From positions 1 through 64,000 of the forward strand of contig NZ_FOOU01000004.1 of NCBI RefSeq assembly GCF_900113275.1: 64,000 bases of DNA, given 5' to 3'. Each line of letters begins with the position of its first letter. Positions within the stretch are counted from its first letter, which is position 1. Below, one piece after another: positions 27,781-36,130 of the stretch. A program made the position numbers and the translations under genes. The notes under the pieces were generated by a model, which was not told where the DNA came from, did no database searches, and was given only the letters and a program-made list of their open reading frames with translations. The stretch comes from Neptunomonas qingdaonensis. Lineage in GTDB: Bacteria > Pseudomonadota > Gammaproteobacteria > Pseudomonadales > Balneatricaceae.

Positions 27781-27987
27781 ATGAAGACACAGAAACGAGA
27801 TAAAACTTCAACTCTTTTCAATCGCGGCTTTCAAGCCGGCCTGAGTGGAAAATCGCGTGACGATTGTCCTGTCAAAGTCATTGAATTACGCACCCACTGG
27901 ATGAGTGGCTGGCGTCAGGGTCGAGAAGCACACTGGAATGGTATGACCGGTGTTTCAGCTATTCAGGCTCATCCTGCACTACATTAA
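27781..27987 (+). CDS. rmf: Ribosome modulation factor
   Basis: 68 residues, basic. It matches RMF: MKTQKRDKTSTLFNRGFQAG, then GKSRDDCP and HWMSGWRQGREAH. RMF binds the 30S subunit in stationary phase and drives formation of inactive 100S dimers with HPF. It is about 13 residues longer than the E. coli protein at the C-terminus, as is common in Pseudomonas-like lineages. Single gene ending at a strong terminator. Confidence 0.95.
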   Translation: MKTQKRDKTSTLFNRGFQAGLSGKSRDDCPVKVIELRTHWMSGWRQGREAHWNGMTGVSAIQAHPALH

Positions 27988-28004
27988 TACTGCAATCTCT
28001 TTTA

Positions 28005-28038
28005 AAAAATTAAGCTCCTCTATGTGAGGAGCTTTTTT
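28005..28038. terminator. Terminator between rmf and pyrD
   Basis: AAGCTCCTC (28012-28020) pairs with GAGGAGCTT (28026-28034), 5-base loop, then T6. A-rich flank on the other side makes it usable by convergent pyrD. Confidence 0.9.
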
Positions 28039-29065
28039 ATTGTGCTGGCAACGCCTGAATGGCTCTGACCGAGTCACTGATTAATCCCGGGCCTTTATAA
28101 ATAAAGCCTGAATAAACCTGAACCAGACTAGCACCTGCTTCGATTTTTTCAGCCGCGTCAAAACCTTCAGTAATCCCCCCTACACCAATAATCGGCAACG
28201 CTCCATCAAGCGCTTTCGACAATGAACGAATCACTTTGGTCGACTTATTGCGAACAGGTGCACCACTTAATCCACCCGCCTCGCGCTGCAATACAGAATC
28301 CTCAACACCTTCCCGTGACAGTGTGGTGTTCGTTGCAATCACACCATCCATTTCATAGGTTTTTAGGGATTCTGCCACCATTTCTATCTCTTCATCCGTC
28401 ATATCCGGCGCAATTTTTACTGCAATCGGTACATATCTATCATGAAGATTGGCTTGCTTGGCCTGCTCATTTTTAAGAGATTCCAGTAAGGTATTCAATG
28501 AATCACCAAACTGCAGCGTTCTTAGCCCCGGGGTGTTAGGAGAAGAGATATTGATCGCCACGTAGGAAGCTCGTGAATACACTTTTCTCAGACAGTAAAG
28601 GTAATCGTCATTTGCATGCTCATTGGTTGTATCTTTATTCTTACCAATATTTATACCCAGCACACCCTTGTAGCGAGCCCGATCAACATTCGCCAGTAGG
28701 GCATCAACACCCAGATTATTAAAGCCCATACGGTTAATAATGGCGTTATGTTCAGGTATACGAAACAAACGTGGTTTGGGGTTTCCCAATTGAGGACGTG
28801 GAGTTACAGTGCCTACTTCAATAAAGCCAAAACCCATAGCAGCCAAGCCATCAATGGCTGACCCGTTTTTATCCAGCCCCGCCGCCAAGCCAACAGGATT
28901 GGGGAAACGAATGCCCATTACTTCAGTAGGAACTTCAAGCTTTTCGGCGCCCATCAATGCCGGCAATCCGAGGGCCGCAGACACATTCATAGCATTCAAA
29001 GCTATCTCATGTGAACGCTCCGCATCCATACTGAACATAAGAGATTTTGCCAAGGTATAAAGCAT
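28037..29065 (-). CDS. pyrD: Dihydroorotate dehydrogenase (quinone), class 2
   Basis: 342 residues from ATG 29065 ([20 protein letters not shown]), the typical membrane-associating N-terminal helix of class 2 enzymes; a longer frame to 29098 is less likely. FMN-binding and catalytic marks include [31 protein letters not shown], the catalytic-Ser motif [11 protein letters not shown], and GVGGI near the C-terminus. It oxidises dihydroorotate to orotate with quinone at the inner membrane, in pyrimidine synthesis. The ribosome site is weak. Confidence 0.94.
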   Translation of the reverse strand: MLYTLAKSLMFSMDAERSHEIALNAMNVSAALGLPALMGAEKLEVPTEVMGIRFPNPVGLAAGLDKNGSAIDGLAAMGFGFIEVGTVTPRPQLGNPKPRLFRIPEHNAIINRMGFNNLGVDALLANVDRARYKGVLGINIGKNKDTTNEHANDDYLYCLRKVYSRASYVAINISSPNTPGLRTLQFGDSLNTLLESLKNEQAKQANLHDRYVPIAVKIAPDMTDEEIEMVAESLKTYEMDGVIATNTTLSREGVEDSVLQREAGGLSGAPVRNKSTKVIRSLSKALDGALPIIGVGGITEGFDAAEKIEAGASLVQVYSGFIYKGPGLISDSVRAIQALPAQ

Positions 29066-29130
29066 AACCAAACCGTTTTTTAAAAAAGAATGCGGCATTA
29101 TAACGGCGCATCGCCTGTTTTACATCCCGC

Positions 29131-29352
29131 CTATCCAATTCGCTCAATTCTTTTGAACTTTCCAGCGACATCAAAAACTATTTTAAAGCTTCCGACGATG
29201 CCGTTATGTAGCAAAAATGACTGCAGGATATCCGCGGGGAAACGCACTGTCCGGCCATCTCTTGCACGTGTACTGACCATGCAGCCGGGGTTTCGATACT
29301 GTTTGATGTATTCATCGGGTGATATACGGATATCAACAATAATTTCATTCAT
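29131..29352 (-). CDS. DUF2835 family protein
   Basis: 73 residues. It has the DUF2835 pattern: VDIRISPDEYIKQYRNPG, TRARDGRTVRFPADILQSFL, and GIVGSFKIVFD near the C-terminus. The fold resembles a small beta barrel of PilZ type. It is common in gammaproteobacteria and of unknown function. It is upstream of pyrD on the same strand, 65 bases away, and divergent from batD. Confidence 0.85.
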   Translation of the reverse strand: MNEIIVDIRISPDEYIKQYRNPGCMVSTRARDGRTVRFPADILQSFLLHNGIVGSFKIVFDVAGKFKRIERIG

Positions 29353-29515
29353 GATTTTTTTTGATAAGAAGTACAGAGATAAAATATAGTGTACGTCGAA
29401 ATTATTTCCAAATCTTCCTTCACTGATGTATCGATCAAGTCATTGATATAAAAAGCAGCTTAATGAATAATGAAAATTCGTTTATCGACTAGTCAGCCTG
29501 GATCACGATCACTGA

Positions 29516-31213
29516 ATGCGAATTCTCTTAGTTTTTTTAATGCTTATTGCGTCCGCTGCACGCGCAGACGTAAATACATACCTCAACAAATACAGCATCT
29601 CCATCCACGATACGGTTCGCTTAACCATAGAGTCGACTCAACAAGGGCAACCACAAAGACCCGACCTTTCCATACTGACTCAAGATTTCGACTTACTCGG
29701 TAATAAGAAAATAACCATATCCAGTTTCCAGGGCAATACCCGACAGGCAACCACTCGCTGGCAAGTACTTTTGCGCCCGAAAAAAACCGGTCAATTGCAA
29801 ATTCCGGCATTTTCTGTCAACGGTAAACTAAGTACCCCGATGGTCCTGCTGGTAACAGGGCAAGCCAGTACTGCGACGACACCTAGCCCACCTGCAACAC
29901 CATTAATGCAACCACCGGTATTCATTGAAACAACGATTGATCATACTGAAGCCTATGCAGGCAGCCAGTTAATCTATACGGTTAAATTATTTCATAAAGA
30001 ACCATTAAATAAAAATGCCGCATTGTCAGATCCATTTATAAATCAGGCACTTATTCTTCCCGCTGACGATGTAAAGCGCAGCGAAACTCTCGTCAAAGGA
30101 CAAGCTTATTTTCTTCAAGAGAGACGCTATGTCATTTTCCCTGACGAGCCAGGTACACACCTAATCGAGCCTCCCCTCTTTTCCGGAACCTCTCTCAGCG
30201 ATCAGTACTTTGAAACACGAGGCAGTGAAATTGAGATAGCTATTCTGCCAAAGGCCAACAGCAACTCACAAGGCTACTGGCTTCCATTGGAAACACTGCA
30301 ACTTGAAGAATCTCTGGATAAAAGCACGCCTCTTGAGCCTGGCAGTTCATTAATCCGAACCTTAACACTGACAGCTCACGGCCTCCCAGCTGCTCGCTTG
30401 CCTTCATTATCTTTACTGAAAAATGAACTGGCTGATCTGGAGCTATTAAAGACGGAGCTTGATGAAAGCTTTGATGATCAGGGACTGGTAAGCCGACGCA
30501 CTGAAACCATTAAAATAACGGTGACAGAAAGAGGTGAGGTCACATTACCCCCTATCGACATACACTGGTGGGACACCTACGAGGATCGCAGTAAAATAGC
30601 CTCCCTGCCACCCGTTATTCTTCAGGTGAACGCAGCGCCTACACGACTTGAGCCCCCTGCTATTGCCACCAGCGCCAAGTTGCAAGAAATTAACGCCCCA
30701 TTAGTGCCAGACGAGACAACAGTCCCGGCTCTTCTATCAGCAGCAGCTCACAAAAAAGAGTCAGTCACACACATTCCTTTGATCGTCTTTTTGGCCTTGG
30801 TTAGCATTATTTCCTCTCTCGGTTGGCTGTACAGTTACCACCATCTGCGAAAGCTTAAATTAGCGTCTATAATGAAACGTCAAACGGTCACCGAACGCCT
30901 GAATGAAAAGAAAAAACAGTCACACTTTCTAGCAGAAAAAAATACTTTTCAGGCATTAGCCTTGGCATGCCAACAAAATAACGTCGATATTAGCCGTCTG
31001 CGTTTAATTGAGTGGGCTCAGCATTTCTGGCCAGAAACCTTTATTGAAAATGCGGAAGATATAAGCAGACTGGCGAATAACCAAACACTCGACTTTCTTA
31101 TCATCGATTTAGAGCAACACCTGCACTCCCATGAGAAATCGTTATGGCAAGGCGACCTTTTACTGCAAGCAATCGAAACCATTCGTAAACGCCGGCTCAA
31201 AGGCAAGGCGTGA
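29516..31213 (+). CDS. batD: BatD-like protein
   Basis: 565 residues. A signal peptide (about 1-17) precedes a large extracytoplasmic beta-rich region, with DTVRLTIESTQQGQPQRPD, DFDLLGNKKITISSFQGN and WQVLLRPKKTGQLQIPAF, the normal BatD start. One membrane helix (about 422-442, IPLIVFLALVSIISSLGWLY) leads to a cytoplasmic helical tail. BatD usually belongs to a MoxR-BatABCDE group of membrane vWA-domain proteins. Here no moxR, DUF58, batA or batB is adjacent, so it is a solitary member. The ribosome site is poor. The next gene follows after 21 bases. Confidence 0.85.
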   Translation: MRILLVFLMLIASAARADVNTYLNKYSISIHDTVRLTIESTQQGQPQRPDLSILTQDFDLLGNKKITISSFQGNTRQATTRWQVLLRPKKTGQLQIPAFSVNGKLSTPMVLLVTGQASTATTPSPPATPLMQPPVFIETTIDHTEAYAGSQLIYTVKLFHKEPLNKNAALSDPFINQALILPADDVKRSETLVKGQAYFLQERRYVIFPDEPGTHLIEPPLFSGTSLSDQYFETRGSEIEIAILPKANSNSQGYWLPLETLQLEESLDKSTPLEPGSSLIRTLTLTAHGLPAARLPSLSLLKNELADLELLKTELDESFDDQGLVSRRTETIKITVTERGEVTLPPIDIHWWDTYEDRSKIASLPPVILQVNAAPTRLEPPAIATSAKLQEINAPLVPDETTVPALLSAAAHKKESVTHIPLIVFLALVSIISSLGWLYSYHHLRKLKLASIMKRQTVTERLNEKKKQSHFLAEKNTFQALALACQQNNVDISRLRLIEWAQHFWPETFIENAEDISRLANNQTLDFLIIDLEQHLHSHEKSLWQGDLLLQAIETIRKRRLKGKA

Positions 31214-31234
31214 CAGTAAGATAAGGAGCGAACA

Positions 31235-32158
31235 ATGACATTTGAACGGCATCAGGCTTTTCTTGGTAAGTTAGGTTTCGGTGGTGTCAGTGAACAGGAG
31301 AACTTTAAAGCTCAAAGCTGGTCGCGACGCCTCGAAGGCCCCATGATATTTGTTGCTGTGTGGATCATCGTCGATTGGTATCTGCGTGAGAAAGGCTTAG
31401 CAGCCCCGTCAATCACTTTTTTTACTGACTGGTTTATCTGGCTCTGCTTTATTGCCGAAACCAGTATTCTGTTATCTTTGGTTGATGATAAAAAACAATA
31501 CCTGCTTAACAATTGGATGAACATCCTGATTATTCTGGCAGGCCTGCCGATTATTTGGGGCATGGAGACCTTCTATGCCGGGGCATTGAGAAGCTTACGG
31601 CTCCTGATTATGTTCGGTATTTTCCTGCGCATATCCACCGATGTACGTTCAATACTGTCACGCCACAACCTGGGACTTACGCTCTTTATCAGCTTTTTTA
31701 TCATGTTATTTTCTGGTTTCATCATCTCAGGAGTTGATCCCGCTTTTGATTCACCACTAGACGGCATCTGGTGGGCCTGGGTGACCATTACTACGGTAGG
31801 CTATGGTGACCTGGTACCCAGCACAACCACCGGCCGCCTGTTTGGTGCCTTTCTGATTCTAATGGGCATCGCTCTCTTCTCAATGCTTACCGCAAGCTTT
31901 TCCGTCTTCTTCATCGAGCAGGATGAAGAAGCGATGTTAGCGCGTGAAAATGACAATATTCGCCGCATCACCCGCATAGAAAATCAACTCGAACGCATCG
32001 AAGCACAACTGAAACAAACCTTATCTCATCTGGAGCAGTCAACAGATAAGTTATCTACTACAGCGGCCGCCACTAACGATACAAAAACCGCTGAAAACAC
32101 TACGGCTGATCTTTTTGAAGAACCGACTTTAGCGCCCGATCAAGGTCCGGATAAGTAA
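31235..32158 (+). CDS. Voltage-gated-type ion transporter (potassium channel family)
   Basis: 307 residues. A six-helix core spans about 33-230, with the pore loop and selectivity filter TTVGYGDLVPSTTTG, a potassium-type TVGYGD. The segment LRSLRLLIMFGIFLRIS resembles an S4 helix with spaced arginines, so it may be voltage-sensitive. A C-terminal coiled coil (about 235-275; RITRIENQLERIEAQLKQTL) should drive tetramer assembly. AAGGAG precedes the ATG. Probably cotranscribed with batD. Its last 59 bases overlap the 3' end of the convergent epimerase gene. Confidence 0.88.
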   Translation: MTFERHQAFLGKLGFGGVSEQENFKAQSWSRRLEGPMIFVAVWIIVDWYLREKGLAAPSITFFTDWFIWLCFIAETSILLSLVDDKKQYLLNNWMNILIILAGLPIIWGMETFYAGALRSLRLLIMFGIFLRISTDVRSILSRHNLGLTLFISFFIMLFSGFIISGVDPAFDSPLDGIWWAWVTITTVGYGDLVPSTTTGRLFGAFLILMGIALFSMLTASFSVFFIEQDEEAMLARENDNIRRITRIENQLERIEAQLKQTLSHLEQSTDKLSTTAAATNDTKTAENTTADLFEEPTLAPDQGPDK

Positions 32159-33011
32159 ACTCGAACCCTGCATCTAACAAACGTGCCGGATACACCCTTT
32201 GCCCTTCAAGTAATAATTCACTGGCCTCACCCAGCAGAAGTTTCATCATGAAACCTGGCATCCTTACTTTTGCAGGCTTGCTCAACACAGTGCCTAAAGC
32301 CTGACTAAATATTTCATTAGTAACCGCATTAGGTGAAGTCGCATTGAAAGCGCCAAATAAGGTTTTGTGCGCCATCAAAAAACGGATAATGGCCACCTCA
32401 TCCGACAAATGCACCCACGACATCCACTGCTGCCCATCACCAATCGGCCCACCAAGCCCAAATTTAAAAGGCGGTAACATTTTACTAAGCGCGCCTCCGT
32501 CTCCCAGTACGACACCGGTTCTCACTAGGCAGACACGGCAACCCAGCTGTTTTTCTGCACCAAGGGCTGCCTCTTCCCAATCACGGCATAAACTATGTGT
32601 AAAACCTGGCACAGGAGGGCTTTTTTCAGGCAAAGGGGCACCGCCTTCATGTGATCCATAATAGCCAATGGCAGAGCCACTGATAAAAAATTCCGGTCGG
32701 GCAGAAGCCTGCTTCAATTGCTCTATCAGAGTACGGGTAAAATCAATTCGGCTGTTTCGTAGCAGCTGTTTACGCTCTTCACTCCAGCGCTTATCCACAA
32801 TAGGGGCGCCCGCCAGATTTATAACCCCATCGATACCCTCAACTATCTGACCGACTTTCTCAAGACCAACAGTAAAGACTGTACCGCCAAAGCCCAGAAT
32901 CGTTTGTTCTGGCGAACGTGTAATAACCGTGACCTTGTGACCATCGCCCAATAAAGACTTGACCAAAGCCGTGCCGATAAAACCTGTTCCACCGCTTATC
33001 AGATAATGCAT
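32100..33011 (-). CDS. TIGR01777 family NAD(P)-dependent epimerase/oxidoreductase (YfcH-like)
   Basis: 303 residues, extended SDR. It has a Rossmann motif SGGTGFIGTAL at 7-17, then VINLAGAPIVDKRW, the family signature, and the SGSAIGYYGSHEG active-site region with Tyr. A C-terminal DUF1731-type segment follows (MPGFMMKLLLGEASELLLEG, RLLDAGFEFTYPDL). Substrate unknown. It is convergent with the ion channel gene and overlaps it by 59 bases. Divergent from riboflavin synthase. Confidence 0.9.
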   Translation of the reverse strand: MHYLISGGTGFIGTALVKSLLGDGHKVTVITRSPEQTILGFGGTVFTVGLEKVGQIVEGIDGVINLAGAPIVDKRWSEERKQLLRNSRIDFTRTLIEQLKQASARPEFFISGSAIGYYGSHEGGAPLPEKSPPVPGFTHSLCRDWEEAALGAEKQLGCRVCLVRTGVVLGDGGALSKMLPPFKFGLGGPIGDGQQWMSWVHLSDEVAIIRFLMAHKTLFGAFNATSPNAVTNEIFSQALGTVLSKPAKVRMPGFMMKLLLGEASELLLEGQRVYPARLLDAGFEFTYPDLDRALKSVLQKDQP

Positions 33012-33098
33012 GCGAACCTCCTAAGGTGCAGGTATTTTTAGTCTATATACGCTATCCTCTACCTTCCAGATTAATCGCAACACACAGGAAAGGTAAAG

Positions 33099-33710
33099 AT
33101 GTTTACAGGTATTGTGCAGGGACTGGCAGAAGTCATCGCACTCAACAAACGTGACCAATTTATGCAAATACGAGTTAGTTTACCCGAGGGCCACACTAAA
33201 AACCTGCAAACTGGTGCAAGTATTGCTATTAACGGCACCTGCCTGACGATTACTGAGTTCTCTCAGAATGAAGTTCAATTTGACGTGATAGAAGAAACCC
33301 TTCAGGTCACCAACCTTGGGAAACTAGAAATTGGAGATCGTATTAACTTTGAACGCGCCGCTCGCTACGGTGATGAAATTGGCGGGCATCAATTATCGGG
33401 GCATATATCATCCACTGCAACCATCAGCCAAATAATCCGTACACCGGACAACTGTACTCTCTGGTTAACAGCGCCTGCAGAATTGATTCAATACATCATT
33501 CCTAAAGGTTTTGTCGCACTAAACGGCTGCAGCCTGACCACAGGGGAAGTTCAGGCGTCATCGTTCAGCATCCACCTGATACCGGAAACACTCGCGGTAA
33601 CGACATTTGGCAATGCTAATATCGGTGATAAAATCAACCTCGAAGTAGACCCTCAAACTCAGGCTATCGTTGATACAGTCAACCGTTTCCTTCATAACCG
33701 CAATCTATAA
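33099..33710 (+). CDS. ribE: Riboflavin synthase alpha chain
   Basis: 203 residues. It starts MFTGIVQGLAEV, the invariant family start. Two lumazine-binding repeats follow: repeat 1 with GASIAINGTCLTIT and GDRINFERA, and repeat 2 with GFVALNGCSLTTGEV and GDKINLEVDPQTQAIVDTV. It converts two molecules of 6,7-dimethyl-8-ribityllumazine into riboflavin. AGGAAAGG precedes the ATG. Alone here, away from ribBA/ribH. The family also contains non-catalytic lumazine proteins, but the motif agreement favours the enzyme. Confidence 0.9.
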   Translation: MFTGIVQGLAEVIALNKRDQFMQIRVSLPEGHTKNLQTGASIAINGTCLTITEFSQNEVQFDVIEETLQVTNLGKLEIGDRINFERAARYGDEIGGHQLSGHISSTATISQIIRTPDNCTLWLTAPAELIQYIIPKGFVALNGCSLTTGEVQASSFSIHLIPETLAVTTFGNANIGDKINLEVDPQTQAIVDTVNRFLHNRNL

Positions 33711-33735
33711 TCCATCGCAGATAAATACATTACTT

Positions 33736-34479
33736 ATGAATACTTTTGAATACCTAAGGCAAAGTTTTTTCTTTTTTAAGCAAAACTTTACAATGATTGC
33801 AAAAATTCAATTACCGTTCCTGATTGTTCTCAACGGCTTGGCATTATCCATGGATATCAACGCCACAGAAACCGATGATTTCAGGCAGCAAACCGCTTAC
33901 ATCTCTATTTTGAGCCTGTCATTTCTCCCCATTTACTGGGGTGCTACCATCTTATATATGCAGTCAAAATTAAGTAACTCTGCACTCACTGCCTCTCAGG
34001 CCATCATTGCCAGTCTATCGTTCTGGCGCAGTCTGCTATTTACTTTTATTCTTACCTCATTTGCGGTGTTTGGTGGTTTACTGCTATTGATCATTCCGGG
34101 TGTATATATCGGCGTTCGTCTGGCTTTTGCTGATTATATCTGCGTCCTTGAGAAACAAACCCCACTCAATAGCCTAAAACAAAGCTGGAAAGAAAGTGCC
34201 GACTATTTCTGGACGCTGTTACCGGGCATGGCGATTCTTTTTACCGGCATACAATTAATTGAGATGCCTATCGCTCATACGTTATCGTCAATGGAAGACC
34301 GCAATCTGATTCTTGAGCTTCCCATTGTTGCCATTGTCGATTTATTAGGCGCCTTAATTACTGTCTTTGGTTTTCGTATCTATTGTGTCATGCGCGAAGA
34401 AAACAAACCCAAAACCACGGGAACAGACGACCTCACTGATAACACTGACAACACTGACAACACTGACAACAAGGAATAA
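33736..34479 (+). CDS. YciC-like (UPF0259-type) inner-membrane protein
   Basis: 247 residues from ATG 33736; the longer frame starts inside ribE and is unlikely. About five to six hydrophobic segments, with starts such as IQLPFLIVLNGLAL, SFLPIYWGATILYM, LLFTFILTSFAVFGGLLLLI, GVYIGVRLAFADYICVLE and LGALITVFGFRIYCVM. The pattern FYLRQSFFFFK and GVRLAFADYICVLE is like YciC/UPF0259 proteins, whose role is unknown. The C-terminus ends in a Thr-Asp-Asn repeat tract. It may be cotranscribed with ribE. Confidence 0.65.
   Translation: MNTFEYLRQSFFFFKQNFTMIAKIQLPFLIVLNGLALSMDINATETDDFRQQTAYISILSLSFLPIYWGATILYMQSKLSNSALTASQAIIASLSFWRSLLFTFILTSFAVFGGLLLLIIPGVYIGVRLAFADYICVLEKQTPLNSLKQSWKESADYFWTLLPGMAILFTGIQLIEMPIAHTLSSMEDRNLILELPIVAIVDLLGALITVFGFRIYCVMREENKPKTTGTDDLTDNTDNTDNTDNKE
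34435..34470 (+). repeat. Four in-frame copies of a 9-base tandem repeat
   Basis: ACTGATAAC followed by three exact ACTGACAAC copies, coding for (Thr-Asp-Asn)4 at the C-terminus of the YciC-like protein. Changes in copy number would keep the frame. Confidence 0.85.
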
Positions 34480-34541
34480 CAGTCGTTATTTGTGATAAAA
34501 GCGTCATTAAAATACATTGATTTAATGCAGAGACCCATGCG

Positions 34542-35786
34542 ATGTCTATAGAACAAGCTCATACTGAAACTAACATCAGGATAATGCTACTGGACCCGCA
34601 TGGTGAATACTTAAACTGGTCAAGCGCACTCAAGCAAACAGATCGTAATTGGCAAGTTTTTTGTTTTGATGATCCTGAGGCCCTGATGTCTCGTTTAGAA
34701 ATCTCGCATTGCGACGCTATTTTGATCAGCAGCTCAACCAAAGACTATATTGAAATTAATCTACTGCGCAGAGTTCAGGAAAGGTACCCTGATATTTTAC
34801 GCTTCCAACTAGGCAGCAAGCTGGAAACCCCAAAAGAATCAATTCAAAAATTAGAGCTAACACATCGCATTTTTCCAGATCCTGCCGATGTAAGCAGCAT
34901 TACGCAAACGATCGAGTACTTGTTCAAAGTGACACGGCTTATCAGCCGACCCACGCTGATACACTTCATCAGCCAACAGAGTAAACTCCCTGCGGCGCCC
35001 TCTGTTTTTAATAAACTAACACAAGCCCTCGGTTCTGATACGACAGATGCCAGAAAAATTGCGGAGATTGTGGAACAGGACCCGGCGCTGAGTGCAAAGG
35101 TCATTCAATTGGTTAACTCGTCTTTCTTCGGCTTACCACGTCAAATCAGTCATATTTCTGAAGCCGTTTCTATCATTGGAACTCGTATGCTGCGCGGGCT
35201 GGCGCTATCCAGCCAAACATCCAGCACTTACCCTCCTCACAAAAACTGGAAATATTTTTCATTTGAAAAAGTTAATCACCGATCTTTGCTGGTAGCCAGG
35301 CTCGCACGTGAAATCTGTCAAGATGTCGGGGCTGACAAAGGAATAACCGAACAAGCTTTTTTAGGTGGTTTATTACATGACATTGGCATTCTGATAATGG
35401 CTTCTCAAGACCCTGCCGCGTACCTGAAGGTTCTACAGTACGCAGTTAAAGAAGAAAAACCGATTCATTCTGCAGAAAGAAAAATCACCGGTGTCTACCA
35501 TGGCGAAGTCGGCGCGGCATTAATGGCACTCTGGAATATACCTTCGCTCACGGTTGAAGCCATATTATTCCACCCTATTCCTCATTTATCAGCAGATCAG
35601 ACCTTTCAGCCATTAACCGCTGTACATGTTGCCGATGCGCTGATTCCTCCCGCCTGGCAGCAAAAAACAGCTAAAATGAATAGCCAGCTTTCACAAGTCT
35701 ATCTTGAAAGAATAGGCCACCTGGGTGACCTGCATCGCTGGAAACTGATGGCATATGATTACAAACTACTGATGCAATCCAGCTAA
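34542..35786 (+). CDS. HDOD-domain signalling protein with a degenerate receiver-like N-terminus
   Basis: 414 residues. Residues about 12-125 have a receiver-like fold (IRIMLLDPHGEYLNWSSAL, DAILISSS) but lack the usual phosphoacceptor context, so it is likely not phosphorylated. The HDOD domain (about 145-345) has LPAAPSVFNKLTQALG, KIAEIVEQDPALSAKVIQLV, ISEAVSIIG and GGLLHDIGIL, which keeps an HD pair. HDOD proteins act in signalling, motility and c-di-GMP circuits, mostly through protein contacts. No chemotaxis or other signalling gene is adjacent. Confidence 0.85.
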   Translation: MSIEQAHTETNIRIMLLDPHGEYLNWSSALKQTDRNWQVFCFDDPEALMSRLEISHCDAILISSSTKDYIEINLLRRVQERYPDILRFQLGSKLETPKESIQKLELTHRIFPDPADVSSITQTIEYLFKVTRLISRPTLIHFISQQSKLPAAPSVFNKLTQALGSDTTDARKIAEIVEQDPALSAKVIQLVNSSFFGLPRQISHISEAVSIIGTRMLRGLALSSQTSSTYPPHKNWKYFSFEKVNHRSLLVARLAREICQDVGADKGITEQAFLGGLLHDIGILIMASQDPAAYLKVLQYAVKEEKPIHSAERKITGVYHGEVGAALMALWNIPSLTVEAILFHPIPHLSADQTFQPLTAVHVADALIPPAWQQKTAKMNSQLSQVYLERIGHLGDLHRWKLMAYDYKLLMQSS

Positions 35787-36130
35787 ACGCTTAATAAACA
35801 TCCTGAAACATTAAGAATTATTATTTGTTAATAGTATTACGATTGGGATACGAAGCCGCTGGGTTATTTTCTTATACGCACCTATTTTCGACTCATCATT
35901 CTTCTTGCTTTTTAAATCAAGCAGATTGCTACCCTTACCACATTATGGTTTTTACTCTACCTATATTCGACTAAATTAGTTGTTTTTCGGGCGTTTATTT
36001 CCTGAACGCTACGACTAATTATTGTCGTCATATGTGACTATTGTTGCTTAGTTAGATGTGCAGCGTTGAGATAGGATATGCATGCTGCAAAGCAGCATCA
36101 CTTTTTTAGCTAGTAAGCAAAGGAACTGTC
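35787..36130 (+). promoter_or_regulatory. Structured leader region of the DUF3360-like permease gene
   Basis: 344 bases without a gene. A near-perfect dyad CGACTAA-A-TTAGTTG lies around 35970, and a second CGACTAA copy appears about 45 bases later. A terminator-like hairpin, ATGCTGC-AAA-GCAGCAT at 36082-36098, is followed by CAC and T6 at 36102-36107, only 23 bases before the start codon. Such a placement suits transcription attenuation or control of translation. No known riboswitch was recognised. Confidence 0.45.

Noticed and set aside
29470..29703. A 77-codon frame overlapping the batD start
   Set aside because: It is out of frame with batD, which has a clear signal peptide and family motifs.
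34435..34470. Tandem 9-base repeats as part of a CRISPR array
   Set aside because: They are contiguous, without spacers, and code for Thr-Asp-Asn units at the end of a membrane protein.
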